Assembly (NCBI GenBank): GCA_945906965.1
Contig: CAMDRP010000007.1
Coordinates: forward strand, 1 to 64,000
Direction: 5' to 3'
DNA length: 64,000 nucleotides
Source: Opitutus sp. GAS368
GTDB taxonomy: Bacteria > Verrucomicrobiota > Verrucomicrobiia > Opitutales > Opitutaceae
Under the pieces are notes generated by a model. It had not been told where the DNA came from. It made no database searches and saw only the letters and a program-made list of their open reading frames with translations. Made by a program: the position numbers and the translations under genes. Shown piece after piece: positions 1-8,643 of the stretch (the first letter of the stretch is position 1; the number at the start of each line of letters is the position of its first letter).

Positions 1-59
1 TGGTCGTTTCGCAGCAATCGAATGATGATATTGGCGTCGAGCAGATACGTCGGCTTCAT
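1..59 (-). CDS. PIN-domain toxin (VapC-like), N-terminal fragment
   Basis: Only the first 19 codons lie in the window; the gene runs off the left edge. The visible N-terminus, MKPTYLLDANIIIRLLRND, has the hydrophobic strand followed by the first conserved Asp (LLDAN) that opens PIN-domain ribonucleases. It begins 6 bp downstream of the stop of an AbrB/MazE-fold antitoxin on the same strand, the usual antitoxin-first order of VapBC modules. By family knowledge the product would be a Mg-dependent RNase neutralised by the upstream protein. The remaining acidic residues are outside the window, so activity cannot be judged. It is too short for the ORF track. Confidence 0.72.
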   Translation of the reverse strand, partial: MKPTYLLDANIIIRLLRND

Positions 60-65
60 AGGATT

Positions 66-314
66 TTAAGCCGTTTGTCTGTCTGCCAGATATTTGCCGA
101 TAGCCGCGCGCTCAGCATCCTTACCGGCATAAGGAATCGAAGATTGGAGCAGACCGACCAACTCATCTACGCTCGATGTCGCGTTTTGCAGAAGGAGTCC
201 ATCAGGGCGTTCGACCCACTTTACTTTGCCGTTGAGCGTGATGCCGTATTTGTCGCGTAAGCGTTTGGGGATGGTGGTCTGTCCTTTGGAGGTGACGGTT
301 GCGGAATTGGTCAT
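66..314 (-). CDS. AbrB/MazE-fold antitoxin of a VapBC-type module
   Basis: This 82-residue protein starts TNSATVTSKGQTTIPKRLRD, the swapped-hairpin (SpoVT/AbrB) DNA-binding signature 'VTSKGQ.TIPK.lR'. The C-terminal half would wrap the partner toxin. The ORF track begins at 380, but the domain starts at the ATG at 314, which has AAAGG about 8 nt upstream; the extra N-terminal residues of the longer ORF do not look like the family. The gene ends 6 bp before the PIN-domain toxin. Such antitoxins usually repress their own promoter, and an inverted repeat lies just upstream (332-362). Exact family (VapB versus MazE) is not resolvable by eye. Confidence 0.8.
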   Translation of the reverse strand: MTNSATVTSKGQTTIPKRLRDKYGITLNGKVKWVERPDGLLLQNATSSVDELVGLLQSSIPYAGKDAERAAIGKYLADRQTA

Positions 315-331
315 GGTAATGCCTTTGGTTA

Positions 332-362
332 AAAGTAATACTGGCTTATGTAAACTTACTTT
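332..362. promoter_or_regulatory. Inverted repeat upstream of the antitoxin, candidate operator
   Basis: Perfect 7-bp arms AAAGTAA and TTACTTT are separated by 17 nt, beginning 18 bp upstream of the antitoxin ATG. AbrB-fold antitoxins typically autoregulate through such dyads. No convincing -35/-10 pair was placed, so the regulatory role is inference. Confidence 0.35.
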
Positions 363-380
363 AAAAAAATCCTTTCTCAA

Positions 381-650
381 ATAAAAAGTGTTACTTAGCG
401 CTGCCCTGTATGTGACTAATTTATCGCAGTGGACGGCGTGAAAACCCGGCCCTTTTTGACCGAGATGATGTCAACGCGGGTCTCTAACTCCCCTTTTGCC
501 CACCTTCATGTTTAGGCATGCCTTACAGATTTTGGAGGTACCCGCGCCGCACGCGCGGCTTTAATCGAGCCCAAGAGCGATTCATCTGCGCTCAGCCTGC
601 TTAGGGCGTTTTTACCTTGGCCGTGGCGACGGCTTTCTTTGTCTCTGTTC
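381..650. other. Intergenic region between divergent genes
   Basis: Between the antitoxin control region and the tricorn-like gene I see no credible ORF, RNA or terminator. The short ORFs in the track here overlap one another and lack family character. It presumably holds the promoter of the protease gene, but no good consensus is visible. Confidence 0.4.
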
Positions 651-3600
651 ATGCGAAATACCCTACGTTTGCTCGCCTGCCTCACCGTCATCGCCACCAC
701 CGCCGCGTTTGTGCGAGCGGCGGACGACACGACCCGCCTCCTGCGTTTCCCGGCCACCAACGATCAAGCCATCACGTTCTCCTACGGCGGCCAACTGTAC
801 ACGGTCGCCGCCGACGGTGGCACCGCGCGCCGCCTCACCGATGCGCCCGGCTACGCGATCTTCCCGCGTTATTCTAGCGACGGTGCCCAACTTGCCTTCA
901 CCGCCCAATACGACGGCAACACCGAGGTCTACGTCATGCCCGCCAGCGGCGGCAACCCGAAGCGACTCACGACCTCAGCTACCCTCGACCGCGACGACTT
1001 AGCCGATCGCATGGGGCCCAATAACATCGTCTTCGGCTGGCGCCACACCGCCGCCGAGGTCGTGTTCCGCTCCCGCTGGCATTCGTTTAATCCCTTCATT
1101 GGCCAACTTTACACGGTCGGACTCGAGGGCGATGTCCCCACGCAGTTACCTATTCCCCGCGGCGGCTTCGTCTCCTATTCACCCGACGACACCAAGATCG
1201 CCTACAACCGCGTCTTCCGCGAATTCCGCACGTGGAAACAATACCGCGGCGGCATGGCCGACGACATCTGGATCTTCGATCTCAAATCCGGCGCCCTCGA
1301 AAACATCACCGATAATCCCGCCCAAGACCTCTTCCCCATGTGGGCGGCCAATGGCAAAATCTACTTCGTCTCCGAACGCACCCCGCGCGCCAACCTCTTC
1401 AGCTACGACCTCGCCACAAAACAGACTAAGCAGCTCACACAGTTTACCGACTTCGACGTGAAATTCCCCTCGCTCGGCGGCAAAACCATCGTCTTCGAGC
1501 AAGCCGGCCAGATTTGGAAATTCGACCTCGCCACCGAGAAATCCGCCGCCGTGCCGATCACCATTCGCGAAGACTTCGCCGCCACCCGACCCGCCCTCAC
1601 CAACGTCGCCAAATCTATGGCCAGCGTTTCCCCGTCACCCGACGGTCAACGCGTCACCGTCGTCGCTCGCGGCGATGTTTTCACCGTTCCGGCCAAAGAC
1701 GGCCCCACGCGCAATCTCACTCAAACTCAGGGCGTGCACGAACGCTCCGCCCGCTGGTCGCCCGACGGCAAATGGATCGCCTACCTCTCCGACGCCACCG
1801 GCGAATTTGAACTCTACGTCCGCCCACAAGACGGCAAGGGCCCCGCGCTCCAGCTCACCGCCAACAACGACACTTATCCGTTCGCGCTCGATTGGTCGCC
1901 GGACTCCAAAAAACTCCTCTGGGCTGACCGCAAACAACGCCTGCGTTTCATCGACGTGGCCTCGAAAGCCATCACCACCGTCGCCGAAAATCCCGACGCC
2001 CCGATCCAACAATACTCCTGGGCGCCCGACTCGCAGTGGGTCACCTACGTGAAACAGGAACGCGGCACCCTCGCCAAAATCATGCTCTACGGCCTCGCCG
2101 CGCAGCAGACGCTCGCCGTCACGGACGGTTCTTACGATTCCAGCCGCCCCAATTTTAGCGACGACGGCAAATGGCTCCTCTTCGCCTCCTCCCGTGATTA
2201 CCGCCCCATCTACTCCGACACCGAGTGGAATCACGCCTACCTCGACATGGAGCGCATCTATCTCGTCGCTCTCGCAAAAGACACCGCCTCGCCCTTCGCC
2301 CCGAAAAGCGACGAAGTTGCCATCGCCAAAGACGAAGAAAAGAAACCATCCGAGGAAAAATCCGACGCCCCGAAATCCACTCCAAAAAAACCCGCCGCGC
2401 TCGTCGTTAAAGTCGATGCCGACGGTCTTTCCGGCCGCGTCTTGGGCCTGCCCATCACGCCCTCCAACTACGGCTCGATCACTATGGTCGGAGAAAAAAT
2501 CTACTACCGCCGCGCCCCCGGTGGCCCTTCCGGCGGCGGTGGTGGCGGGGAAGGTTTTGGCGGCGGCGCTGCGACCAAACCCGTGGTCGCGCTCTATGAT
2601 CTCAAAACTAAAAAAGAAACTGAGCTCGGCAACTTCGAGGGCTTCGAAATCACCGCCAACGGCAAAAAGATGCTGATCCGCTCCGGTCGCGACTACTCCC
2701 TTATCGACCTACCTTCCGCCAAAGTTGAGCTCAAGCCCGACGCCAAACTCGACTTCTCCAGCCTTGAGGTCCGCCTCGACCGCGCCGCCGAGTGGACGCA
2801 GATTTTCAACGAGAGCTGGCGCCAGATGCGCGACTTCTTTTACGCGCCCAACATGCACGGCGTCGACTGGCCCGCCCAGCGCGCCAAATACGCCGCGCTT
2901 CTCCCCTCCGTCTCCACACGCAACGATCTCACTTATCTCATTGGCGAAATGATTTCCGAGCTGCACATCGGCCACGCCTACGTCGGCGGCGGCGACCGCA
3001 TCGAGGCCCCGCGCATCAAAACCGGCCTCCTCGGCGCCGAACTCTCCCGCGATACCGCCAGCCGCGCCTATCGCATCGACAAAATTCTCCCCGGTGAAAA
3101 CTGGCAGACTAAAACACGTTCCCCACTCACCGAGCTCGGCGTCAACGTCCGCGCCGGCGACTACATTCTCGCCGTCAACGGCCAGCCCGTCCGCGATCTC
3201 GCCAACCTCTACACCGCCCTCATCGGCACCGTCGGCAAACAGGTCGTCCTCCGCGTCAACGCTCAGCCCACCGACGAAGGCGCACGCGATATCACCGTCA
3301 TTCCCATCGCTGACGAAGCCCCGCTTTATTACGAGCAGTTCGTCGCCCAAAACATGGCCTACGTCGCGCAGAAAACCGGCGGCAAAATTGGCTACCTCCA
3401 CATCCCCGACATGGGCCCCGAAGGCCTCAACGAGTTCGTGCGCCGTTTCTACCCGCAGCTCAATAAACAGGGCCTTATCATTGACGTCCGCGGCAACGGC
3501 GGCGGCAACGTCTCCCCCATGATCATCGAGCGCCTCCAACGCGAACTCACGATGATCAACCTCCGCCGCAACGGCACTCCGTCCACCAATCCCGCTCAAA

Positions 3601-3986
3601 TGCTCCTCGGGCCCCAAGTCACTTTGCTCAACGAATACTCCGCCTCTGACGGCGACTTGTTCCCCTATCGCTTCCGCGAAAAAGGTCTCGGTAAACTCAT
3701 CGGCAAACGCTCGTGGGGCGGCGTCGTGGGCATTTCCGGCACCTTGCCGTTCACCGACGGTGGAGACCTCCGCAAACCCGAATTTGCCCCCTACGCCAAA
3801 GACGGCAAGAGCTGGATCATCGAGGGCCACGGCGTCGATCCGGACATCGTCGTCGACAACGACCCCGCCCGCGAATTCCGCGGCGAGGATCAACAACTCG
3901 ACAAAGGCATCGAGGTCATCCTCGAAGAACTCAAAACCAAGGGCCGCTCCCTCCCACCCCCGCCCGCTTGGCCCAACAAGAGCTGA
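651..3986 (+). CDS. Tricorn-like protease: TolB-type propellers, PDZ, S41 serine peptidase
   Basis: This 1111-residue protein begins with a signal peptide (RNTLRLLACLTVIATTAAFVRA), so it probably acts in the periplasm. Two beta-propeller stretches with WSPDG/YSPDD repeats fill roughly residues 30-680. A core region, a PDZ domain near 805-885 (RAGDYILAVNGQPV) and an S41 peptidase domain follow. Catalytic-type residues are His in IGHAYVGG (about 775), Ser in NEYSASDGD (about 996) and Glu in IEGHGVDPD (about 1057). The archaeal tricorn Ser preceding the His is Gly here. A Lys/Glu-rich linker and a Gly-rich loop lie between propeller and core. The ATG at 651 is preferred over the TTG at 639. A terminator follows. 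Confidence 0.9.
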   Translation: MRNTLRLLACLTVIATTAAFVRAADDTTRLLRFPATNDQAITFSYGGQLYTVAADGGTARRLTDAPGYAIFPRYSSDGAQLAFTAQYDGNTEVYVMPASGGNPKRLTTSATLDRDDLADRMGPNNIVFGWRHTAAEVVFRSRWHSFNPFIGQLYTVGLEGDVPTQLPIPRGGFVSYSPDDTKIAYNRVFREFRTWKQYRGGMADDIWIFDLKSGALENITDNPAQDLFPMWAANGKIYFVSERTPRANLFSYDLATKQTKQLTQFTDFDVKFPSLGGKTIVFEQAGQIWKFDLATEKSAAVPITIREDFAATRPALTNVAKSMASVSPSPDGQRVTVVARGDVFTVPAKDGPTRNLTQTQGVHERSARWSPDGKWIAYLSDATGEFELYVRPQDGKGPALQLTANNDTYPFALDWSPDSKKLLWADRKQRLRFIDVASKAITTVAENPDAPIQQYSWAPDSQWVTYVKQERGTLAKIMLYGLAAQQTLAVTDGSYDSSRPNFSDDGKWLLFASSRDYRPIYSDTEWNHAYLDMERIYLVALAKDTASPFAPKSDEVAIAKDEEKKPSEEKSDAPKSTPKKPAALVVKVDADGLSGRVLGLPITPSNYGSITMVGEKIYYRRAPGGPSGGGGGGEGFGGGAATKPVVALYDLKTKKETELGNFEGFEITANGKKMLIRSGRDYSLIDLPSAKVELKPDAKLDFSSLEVRLDRAAEWTQIFNESWRQMRDFFYAPNMHGVDWPAQRAKYAALLPSVSTRNDLTYLIGEMISELHIGHAYVGGGDRIEAPRIKTGLLGAELSRDTASRAYRIDKILPGENWQTKTRSPLTELGVNVRAGDYILAVNGQPVRDLANLYTALIGTVGKQVVLRVNAQPTDEGARDITVIPIADEAPLYYEQFVAQNMAYVAQKTGGKIGYLHIPDMGPEGLNEFVRRFYPQLNKQGLIIDVRGNGGGNVSPMIIERLQRELTMINLRRNGTPSTNPAQMLLGPQVTLLNEYSASDGDLFPYRFREKGLGKLIGKRSWGGVVGISGTLPFTDGGDLRKPEFAPYAKDGKSWIIEGHGVDPDIVVDNDPAREFRGEDQQLDKGIEVILEELKTKGRSLPPPPAWPNKS

Positions 3987-4028
3987 TTGCCCGCGCTCCC
4001 GGCGCCGCACCACCGGCGCCCTTCATCA

Positions 4029-4076
4029 GACCCGGCCTCGCTCCTCTGAAACGAGCGACGCCGGGTTCTTTCTTTT
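4029..4076 (+). terminator. Rho-independent terminator after the tricorn-like gene
   Basis: A 14-bp stem with one mismatch (ACCCGGC.TCGCTC / GAGCGA.GCCGGGT) is followed by TCTTTCTTTT, 43 bp after the protease stop codon. Confidence 0.8.
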
Positions 4077-4182
4077 GGGCGAATAAGAAACCATCGCTTC
4101 GGCCAAATCAGCACCGAGCTAGCATCACGCTTGCTATGTGAAGCCCGCCGGCCAACCAGTCCTAGGCGACCTTTCACGCTCC

Positions 4183-5547
4183 ATGCCTTTCGTTTCCAGC
4201 AACCCGGCCAACGGCCAAGCGCTTAGGCGCTACCGCCCGCACACGCGTGCCGCCGTCACCTGCGCGACGGATCGAGCGCATGACGCTTTTCTCGATTGGA
4301 GCCCGCTTTCCCCAGCTGCCCGCGCCCGCCACCTACGTGCCCTCGCCCGCGCGCTGCGCGCCCGTCAGACTGAACTCGCCGCCCTCATCACTGCCGAAGT
4401 GGGTAAACCCATTACCCAATCCCTCGCCGAAATCGAGAAATGCGCCCTCGCCTGCGATTACTACGCCGCCCAAGGACCACGTTTCCTCCGGCCTGAACAC
4501 CCCGCCGGTGCCCCCGCCAACGCGCGGGTTGAATTTGCCCCGCTCGGCATCGTCCTCGCCGTCATGCCGTGGAATTTCCCGTTCTGGCAGGTCTTCCGCG
4601 CCGTCGCGCCCATTCTCATCAGCGGCAACACGGTCCTCCTTAAACACGCCGCCAACGTCTCCGGCTGCGCCCTCGCCATCGAGCAACTCTTCCATGCCGC
4701 GCGTTTCCCCTCCGTCGTTTTTCAAACGCTTCTGATCGAACCCGCCCGCGTCGCCGCGCTCATCGCGGATTCTCGCATCCGCGCTGTCACGATGACGGGT
4801 AGCACCGCCGCCGGCAAAAAAATCGCCGCCCTCGCCGGGGCCGCCATGATCCCCGGCGTCTACGAACTCGGCGGCAGCGACGCCATGCTCATCCTCGCCG
4901 ACGCCGACATCGCCCGTGCCGCCGAGATCTGCGCCCAATCGCGCCTCATCAACTCCGGCCAGAGCTGCGTCTCCGCCAAACGCTTCATCGTTGTCCGCTC
5001 CGTCCAAAAAGCCTTCGAAAAAGCCTTCACCGCTCGAATGGCCGCCCACCTCGTCGGCAACCCCACCGATCCGGCCACGCAAGTCGGCCCTCTCGCGCGG
5101 CCTGATCTTCGCGCTACGCTCCACGACCAAGTTCGCCGCAGCCTGCGCGCGGGCGCTCGCTTGCTCCTCGGTGGCGCTCCGCTACCTGGGCCTGGGAATT
5201 TTTACGCTCCCACCGTTCTCACCGACGTCCGCCCGGGCATGCCCGCCTACGCCGAAGAAATTTTCGGCCCTGTGGCCGCGATTATTCCCGTCCCCGACGA
5301 AGCCGCCGCGATCGCCACCGCCAACGACAGCATCTTCGGCCTCGGCGCCGCGATTTTCACCCGCAACCGACGCCGCGGCGCTGCCCTCGCGCGTCAACTC
5401 GACGTGGGCATGGTCTTCATTAACTCCCAGGTGCGCTCCGAATTAGACCTGCCTTTCGGCGGCACCAAACAAAGCGGCCAAGGCCGCGACCTCGGCGTCT
5501 GGGGCCTGCGCGCCTTCGTCAATCAGAAGACGGTCTACGTGGGTTAA
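4183..5547 (+). CDS. NAD(P)-dependent aldehyde dehydrogenase, succinate-semialdehyde type
   Basis: This 454-residue ALDH-superfamily enzyme would oxidise an aldehyde to its acid with NAD(P)+. Catalytic Glu228 lies in YELGGSDAM and the nucleophile Cys262 in NSGQSC, 34 residues apart as in the family. The cofactor-binding GSTAAGK motif and the C-terminal FGGTKQSG motif are present. Length and the ELGGSD signature resemble the Sad/YneI group acting on succinate semialdehyde, but substrate is not proven by sequence. The ORF track starts at a GTG at 4138; the ATG at 4183 (MPFVSSNPANG) matches the family start. It is monocistronic, between a terminator and a convergent kinase gene. Confidence 0.85.
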   Translation: MPFVSSNPANGQALRRYRPHTRAAVTCATDRAHDAFLDWSPLSPAARARHLRALARALRARQTELAALITAEVGKPITQSLAEIEKCALACDYYAAQGPRFLRPEHPAGAPANARVEFAPLGIVLAVMPWNFPFWQVFRAVAPILISGNTVLLKHAANVSGCALAIEQLFHAARFPSVVFQTLLIEPARVAALIADSRIRAVTMTGSTAAGKKIAALAGAAMIPGVYELGGSDAMLILADADIARAAEICAQSRLINSGQSCVSAKRFIVVRSVQKAFEKAFTARMAAHLVGNPTDPATQVGPLARPDLRATLHDQVRRSLRAGARLLLGGAPLPGPGNFYAPTVLTDVRPGMPAYAEEIFGPVAAIIPVPDEAAAIATANDSIFGLGAAIFTRNRRRGAALARQLDVGMVFINSQVRSELDLPFGGTKQSGQGRDLGVWGLRAFVNQKTVYVG

Positions 5548-5574
5548 CCTTAACGTCCCCGCCACATCCGGGCC

Positions 5575-6594
5575 TCACGCGGGCAACGCGTGAAACCCCA
5601 AGGCGCGACCCGTCGCGAGACATTCGCCCGCCGTCACCACGGCATCCGAACAAGTCGGACTGCGCAACGAAGCGGCCGCCGCGCACACGCCCAATTCGAG
5701 TGCCCGCGCCATCGGCCATTCCTCGTGCAAGCCGAGCAAAATGCCTGAAGCGAGCGCATCACCCGCGCCCGCCGTACCCGCGATCGAAGCCGCCGGCACG
5801 CACACCGACGTTTGCCACACAGTCTCGCCGCGCACTGAGCAGGCGCAGACGCCCTCAGGAAAATGCAAGACGACCCAAGCGCGCACGCCGAGCGCGATGA
5901 GCGCCCGGGCCGCACGTTCGACTGCGCCGCGATCCAGCGTCGCCGCGCGCCCGAGCGCGATACCCGTGAGTTGTTCGGCTTCGTAGTCGTTGACGAAAAG
6001 CACATCGACTTCCGGCAACACCGGCGCGACGTGCGTGGGAAAACGGCCCGCCGCTTCGCTCACGCAATCGACCGAGGTCAACAAGCCCGCCGCCCGCGCC
6101 CGCGCGAGCACTTCGACCGCCGCTGGCCGGCCGTCGGCCCCGAGCGAGTCGAGCGTGTCGAGGAGCAACAGATAACCGAGGTGAAACCATTTTGCCTTGG
6201 TCGCGGTAAAATCAAAATGCGCGGGCGCGAGCTTTGCGTTGGCCCCACGCTGATGGAAAAACGTGCGTCGGCCCGTCGCGCGTACCGTCATCACATCGGT
6301 GTAACTGGTCGCGACATCGTTTGCACGGCGGAGCTGGGTCGGGTCAATGCGGTGCGCGGCGCAATCCGCTAAAATCGCGCGGCCATCAGCGTCGTCCCCG
6401 ACAAGTCCGATGGCCTCAAGCGGAAAACCCGCACCGAGGCGCGAGAGATTTTTGAGCAAGTTGTAAGCCGATCCGCCGTTGCCGTCAGACTGAGAAAGAA
6501 TGGAAGCGAGCGCGTCTTGCGGTGGCCAGTTGTCGATGAGTTTGACGTGATCAACGATCCAATTGCCGCCTGAGATAATGCCGGAGCGATGCAT
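5575..6594 (-). CDS. PfkB-family carbohydrate kinase
   Basis: This 339-residue ribokinase-fold kinase has the N-terminal glycine motif (QSDGNGGSAYNLLKNLSRLG), a substrate-closing FHQRGAN region and the PfkB signature GTAGAGDALASG near residue 275, whose Asp is the catalytic base. It should phosphorylate a sugar or sugar acid with ATP. It is the last gene of a minus-strand operon with a DeoR regulator, a DhnA-type aldolase and a Gfo/Idh/MocA oxidoreductase; the gap to the preceding gene is 51 bp. Kinase followed by aldolase is the usual catabolic logic, so its product may feed that aldolase. The precise sugar is unknown. Confidence 0.87.
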   Translation of the reverse strand: MHRSGIISGGNWIVDHVKLIDNWPPQDALASILSQSDGNGGSAYNLLKNLSRLGAGFPLEAIGLVGDDADGRAILADCAAHRIDPTQLRRANDVATSYTDVMTVRATGRRTFFHQRGANAKLAPAHFDFTATKAKWFHLGYLLLLDTLDSLGADGRPAAVEVLARARAAGLLTSVDCVSEAAGRFPTHVAPVLPEVDVLFVNDYEAEQLTGIALGRAATLDRGAVERAARALIALGVRAWVVLHFPEGVCACSVRGETVWQTSVCVPAASIAGTAGAGDALASGILLGLHEEWPMARALELGVCAAAASLRSPTCSDAVVTAGECLATGRALGFHALPA

Positions 6595-6645
6595 GATAAA
6601 ATGGGGATGAATTAAGGGAGCGAGAACGATGAAAGTAGATGAAAT

Positions 6646-7803
6646 TTAGCCAACTGGGACCACACTTTGGCCGCGCTGACTCTCGAGCGCGGCGGCCCAT
6701 ATTTCGTGATGCGAGACGGCCTCGTCGGGCGTGGCGCAGCCGAAGCGGTCGCCGAGTAATCCGGCGCGCTCAGCGAGAAACGCTGCCCACATTTGTTGCA
6801 GAATGTCCGGAAAACCCGGCTCAAAAATATGGCCCGTGATAGTCTTAAACGGCGTGCCGAAACCGAGATCGGTTTTCTCCCACCACTGCTCCTTATCGCG
6901 ACGGAAGAGCCAGAGCGTCTTGGGTTCCTTGGTGGAAAAACGCACGCCGCGGTCCGTCCCGAGCGCTTCGAAGATCCAGGTGTTGGTCTCAGTGGGAGCG
7001 AGGCGTTTCATCTCAAGTGTGAGCGGGACGTTGTGACCGCCGATCATCGCATTGGTATGCAACGCGGCGTTGTCCCAAGTATCGCAGGCGGCGACTCCAC
7101 CTTTGCCGTCGGGCCGCTCGGTATAGATTTTTTGAAGCTGCGCGTGAACGCTCGTCGGCTTCCAACCCAGCCGCAGCGGCAAGTGCGCAACATGGAGACC
7201 GAGGTCGTTCATCACGCCTGCCGCGCCGCAATACGCGCTTTGGCGCTTCCAGTTGATCGGTTTGGACGGATCGAGATCACTCGAGTGCAAGAACGCGCAA
7301 CGCACTTCAATGATGCGCCCAAGCGCCCCGCTGCGGGCGAGTTGATAGGCACGCTGTACGCCGGGCAGAAACGGAAACTCCGAGGATACCCGCACAAAAC
7401 GCCCGAGCCGGTTCGCTTCGTCGCGGATGCGACGCGCCGCCGCCAGATCAATGCCGAAGGGCTTCTCTGCGAAGAGATCTTTGCCCGCCCGCAACACATC
7501 GAGATAAATAGCTTCGTGCAAATGGTGCGGTACCGCGACGTAAACCGCGTCGATATCAGAACGTGCAAGCAGCGTACGGTGGTCGGTGTCGAAGTGACGC
7601 ACGGTCGGCACTTGACGAAACCAATCGAGCGCGGCGGCATTGACGTCACACACCGCGACGAGCTCGGGCCGTACCGGACAATCCAGCAGCGCGAACCAGC
7701 GGCCAAAGGCACTCGCGACTTCGCGGCCCATCAGTCCAGCGCCAATGACCGCGACGCGCACCGGTTGAGCCGATGCAATGACAGATGAAGATGAGATGCT
7801 CAT
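6646..7803 (-). CDS. Gfo/Idh/MocA-family oxidoreductase
   Basis: This 385-residue NAD(P)-dependent oxidoreductase has an N-terminal Rossmann motif, VAVIGAGLMGREV at 17-29, and the conserved EKP at residues 113-115 (FAEKPFG), where the Lys assists hydride transfer. The C-terminal domain carries the family's substrate-binding beta sheet. Such enzymes oxidise or epimerise sugars, inositols and sugar acids. Its start overlaps the stop of the upstream aldolase gene by 4 bp (ATGA), so the two are translationally coupled. The role is probably to convert an incoming sugar before phosphorylation and cleavage, but the substrate cannot be named. Confidence 0.87.
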   Translation of the reverse strand: MSISSSSVIASAQPVRVAVIGAGLMGREVASAFGRWFALLDCPVRPELVAVCDVNAAALDWFRQVPTVRHFDTDHRTLLARSDIDAVYVAVPHHLHEAIYLDVLRAGKDLFAEKPFGIDLAAARRIRDEANRLGRFVRVSSEFPFLPGVQRAYQLARSGALGRIIEVRCAFLHSSDLDPSKPINWKRQSAYCGAAGVMNDLGLHVAHLPLRLGWKPTSVHAQLQKIYTERPDGKGGVAACDTWDNAALHTNAMIGGHNVPLTLEMKRLAPTETNTWIFEALGTDRGVRFSTKEPKTLWLFRRDKEQWWEKTDLGFGTPFKTITGHIFEPGFPDILQQMWAAFLAERAGLLGDRFGCATPDEAVSHHEIWAAALESQRGQSVVPVG

Positions 7804-8630
7804 GCGAGAAATTTCAAAGCAGCTTCAGGTGAAACGCCGTCGTGGACGACCGCCATTAAGGCCCGCGTGATCGCAGCCGGACGCGGGTGTTGAATGATAT
7901 TGCGACCGTAAACAATCCCCGCCGCACCTTGCGCCATGAGCGCCGCCGTGCGGGCGAGAATCTCCGCTTCAGGCGCCTTGCTACCACCGCGCACGAGGAC
8001 AGGCACGCCGCCGGCCGTCTCGATGATTTTGTGATAGATCGAAACGTCATCCGTCGGATCGGCTTTGATGATGTCGGCCCCAAGCTCCACCGCTTGGCGC
8101 ACGAGCGGAATGATTTTTACCGGATCTCCATCGACCATGTAACCACCGGCCTTGGCGTTAGGTTGAAAAACCAGCGGCTCAATCATCAGCGGCATCCCGT
8201 AGTGATCGCAGAGCGGCTTGAGTGTGCAGATATTTTGGATGCACTGGTCGGTGACTTCGGGCTGCTCCGGAATCCGGAAAAGATTTACCACGACGCAGGT
8301 CGCATCGAGCCGTACGGCTTGGAGCACGGGCTCGGCGATCAGACGCGAAAACAACGTGCGCGGTAGCTGGGTGCCGTAGACGTTGGCCACGTCGGTACGC
8401 AGGACGAGGGCGGGCTTACCGCGCACAGGTAATTTCTGGAGATGCGCGGCCTGACCGAGCGTCAGTTGAATCGCGTCGGGCGCCGCGTCGACCAACGCGG
8501 CGATGGCGCGGGGTAGATTTTCGATACCAGCGAGAAACGAGGGTTCGTTAAAAAATCCGTGATCGAGCGCGACGTCGAAGCAGCGGCCGGTCTTGGGGTT
8601 AAAGAGACGATGGAGGCGAGCAGTTTTCAT
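7800..8630 (-). CDS. DhnA/LsrF-type class I aldolase
   Basis: This 276-residue TIM-barrel protein belongs to the DeoC/LacD/DhnA group. Visible signatures are FDVALDHGFF at the N-terminus, ADIIKADPTDD with the probable Schiff-base Lys189, and the phosphate-binding VLVRGGSKAPEAEI and AAGIVYGRNI loops. It should cleave a phosphorylated ketose or carry out a related thiolase step as LsrF does. It is the second gene of the operon, 13 bp after the DeoR regulator and overlapping the oxidoreductase by 4 bp. A class I fructose-1,6-bisphosphate aldolase role is possible but less likely in a regulated sugar operon. Confidence 0.83.
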   Translation of the reverse strand: MKTARLHRLFNPKTGRCFDVALDHGFFNEPSFLAGIENLPRAIAALVDAAPDAIQLTLGQAAHLQKLPVRGKPALVLRTDVANVYGTQLPRTLFSRLIAEPVLQAVRLDATCVVVNLFRIPEQPEVTDQCIQNICTLKPLCDHYGMPLMIEPLVFQPNAKAGGYMVDGDPVKIIPLVRQAVELGADIIKADPTDDVSIYHKIIETAGGVPVLVRGGSKAPEAEILARTAALMAQGAAGIVYGRNIIQHPRPAAITRALMAVVHDGVSPEAALKFLA

Positions 8631-8643
8631 GGTTTTAAAAAAG

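Noticed and set aside
2709-4013. Long minus-strand ORF of 434 residues opposite the tricorn gene
   Set aside because: It is a shadow of the GC-rich coding frame; its composition is Gly/Ala/Val/Asp-rich without motifs. The same holds for other long antisense ORFs (for example 35010-36500, 37166-38563, 43045-44196, 55581-57203).
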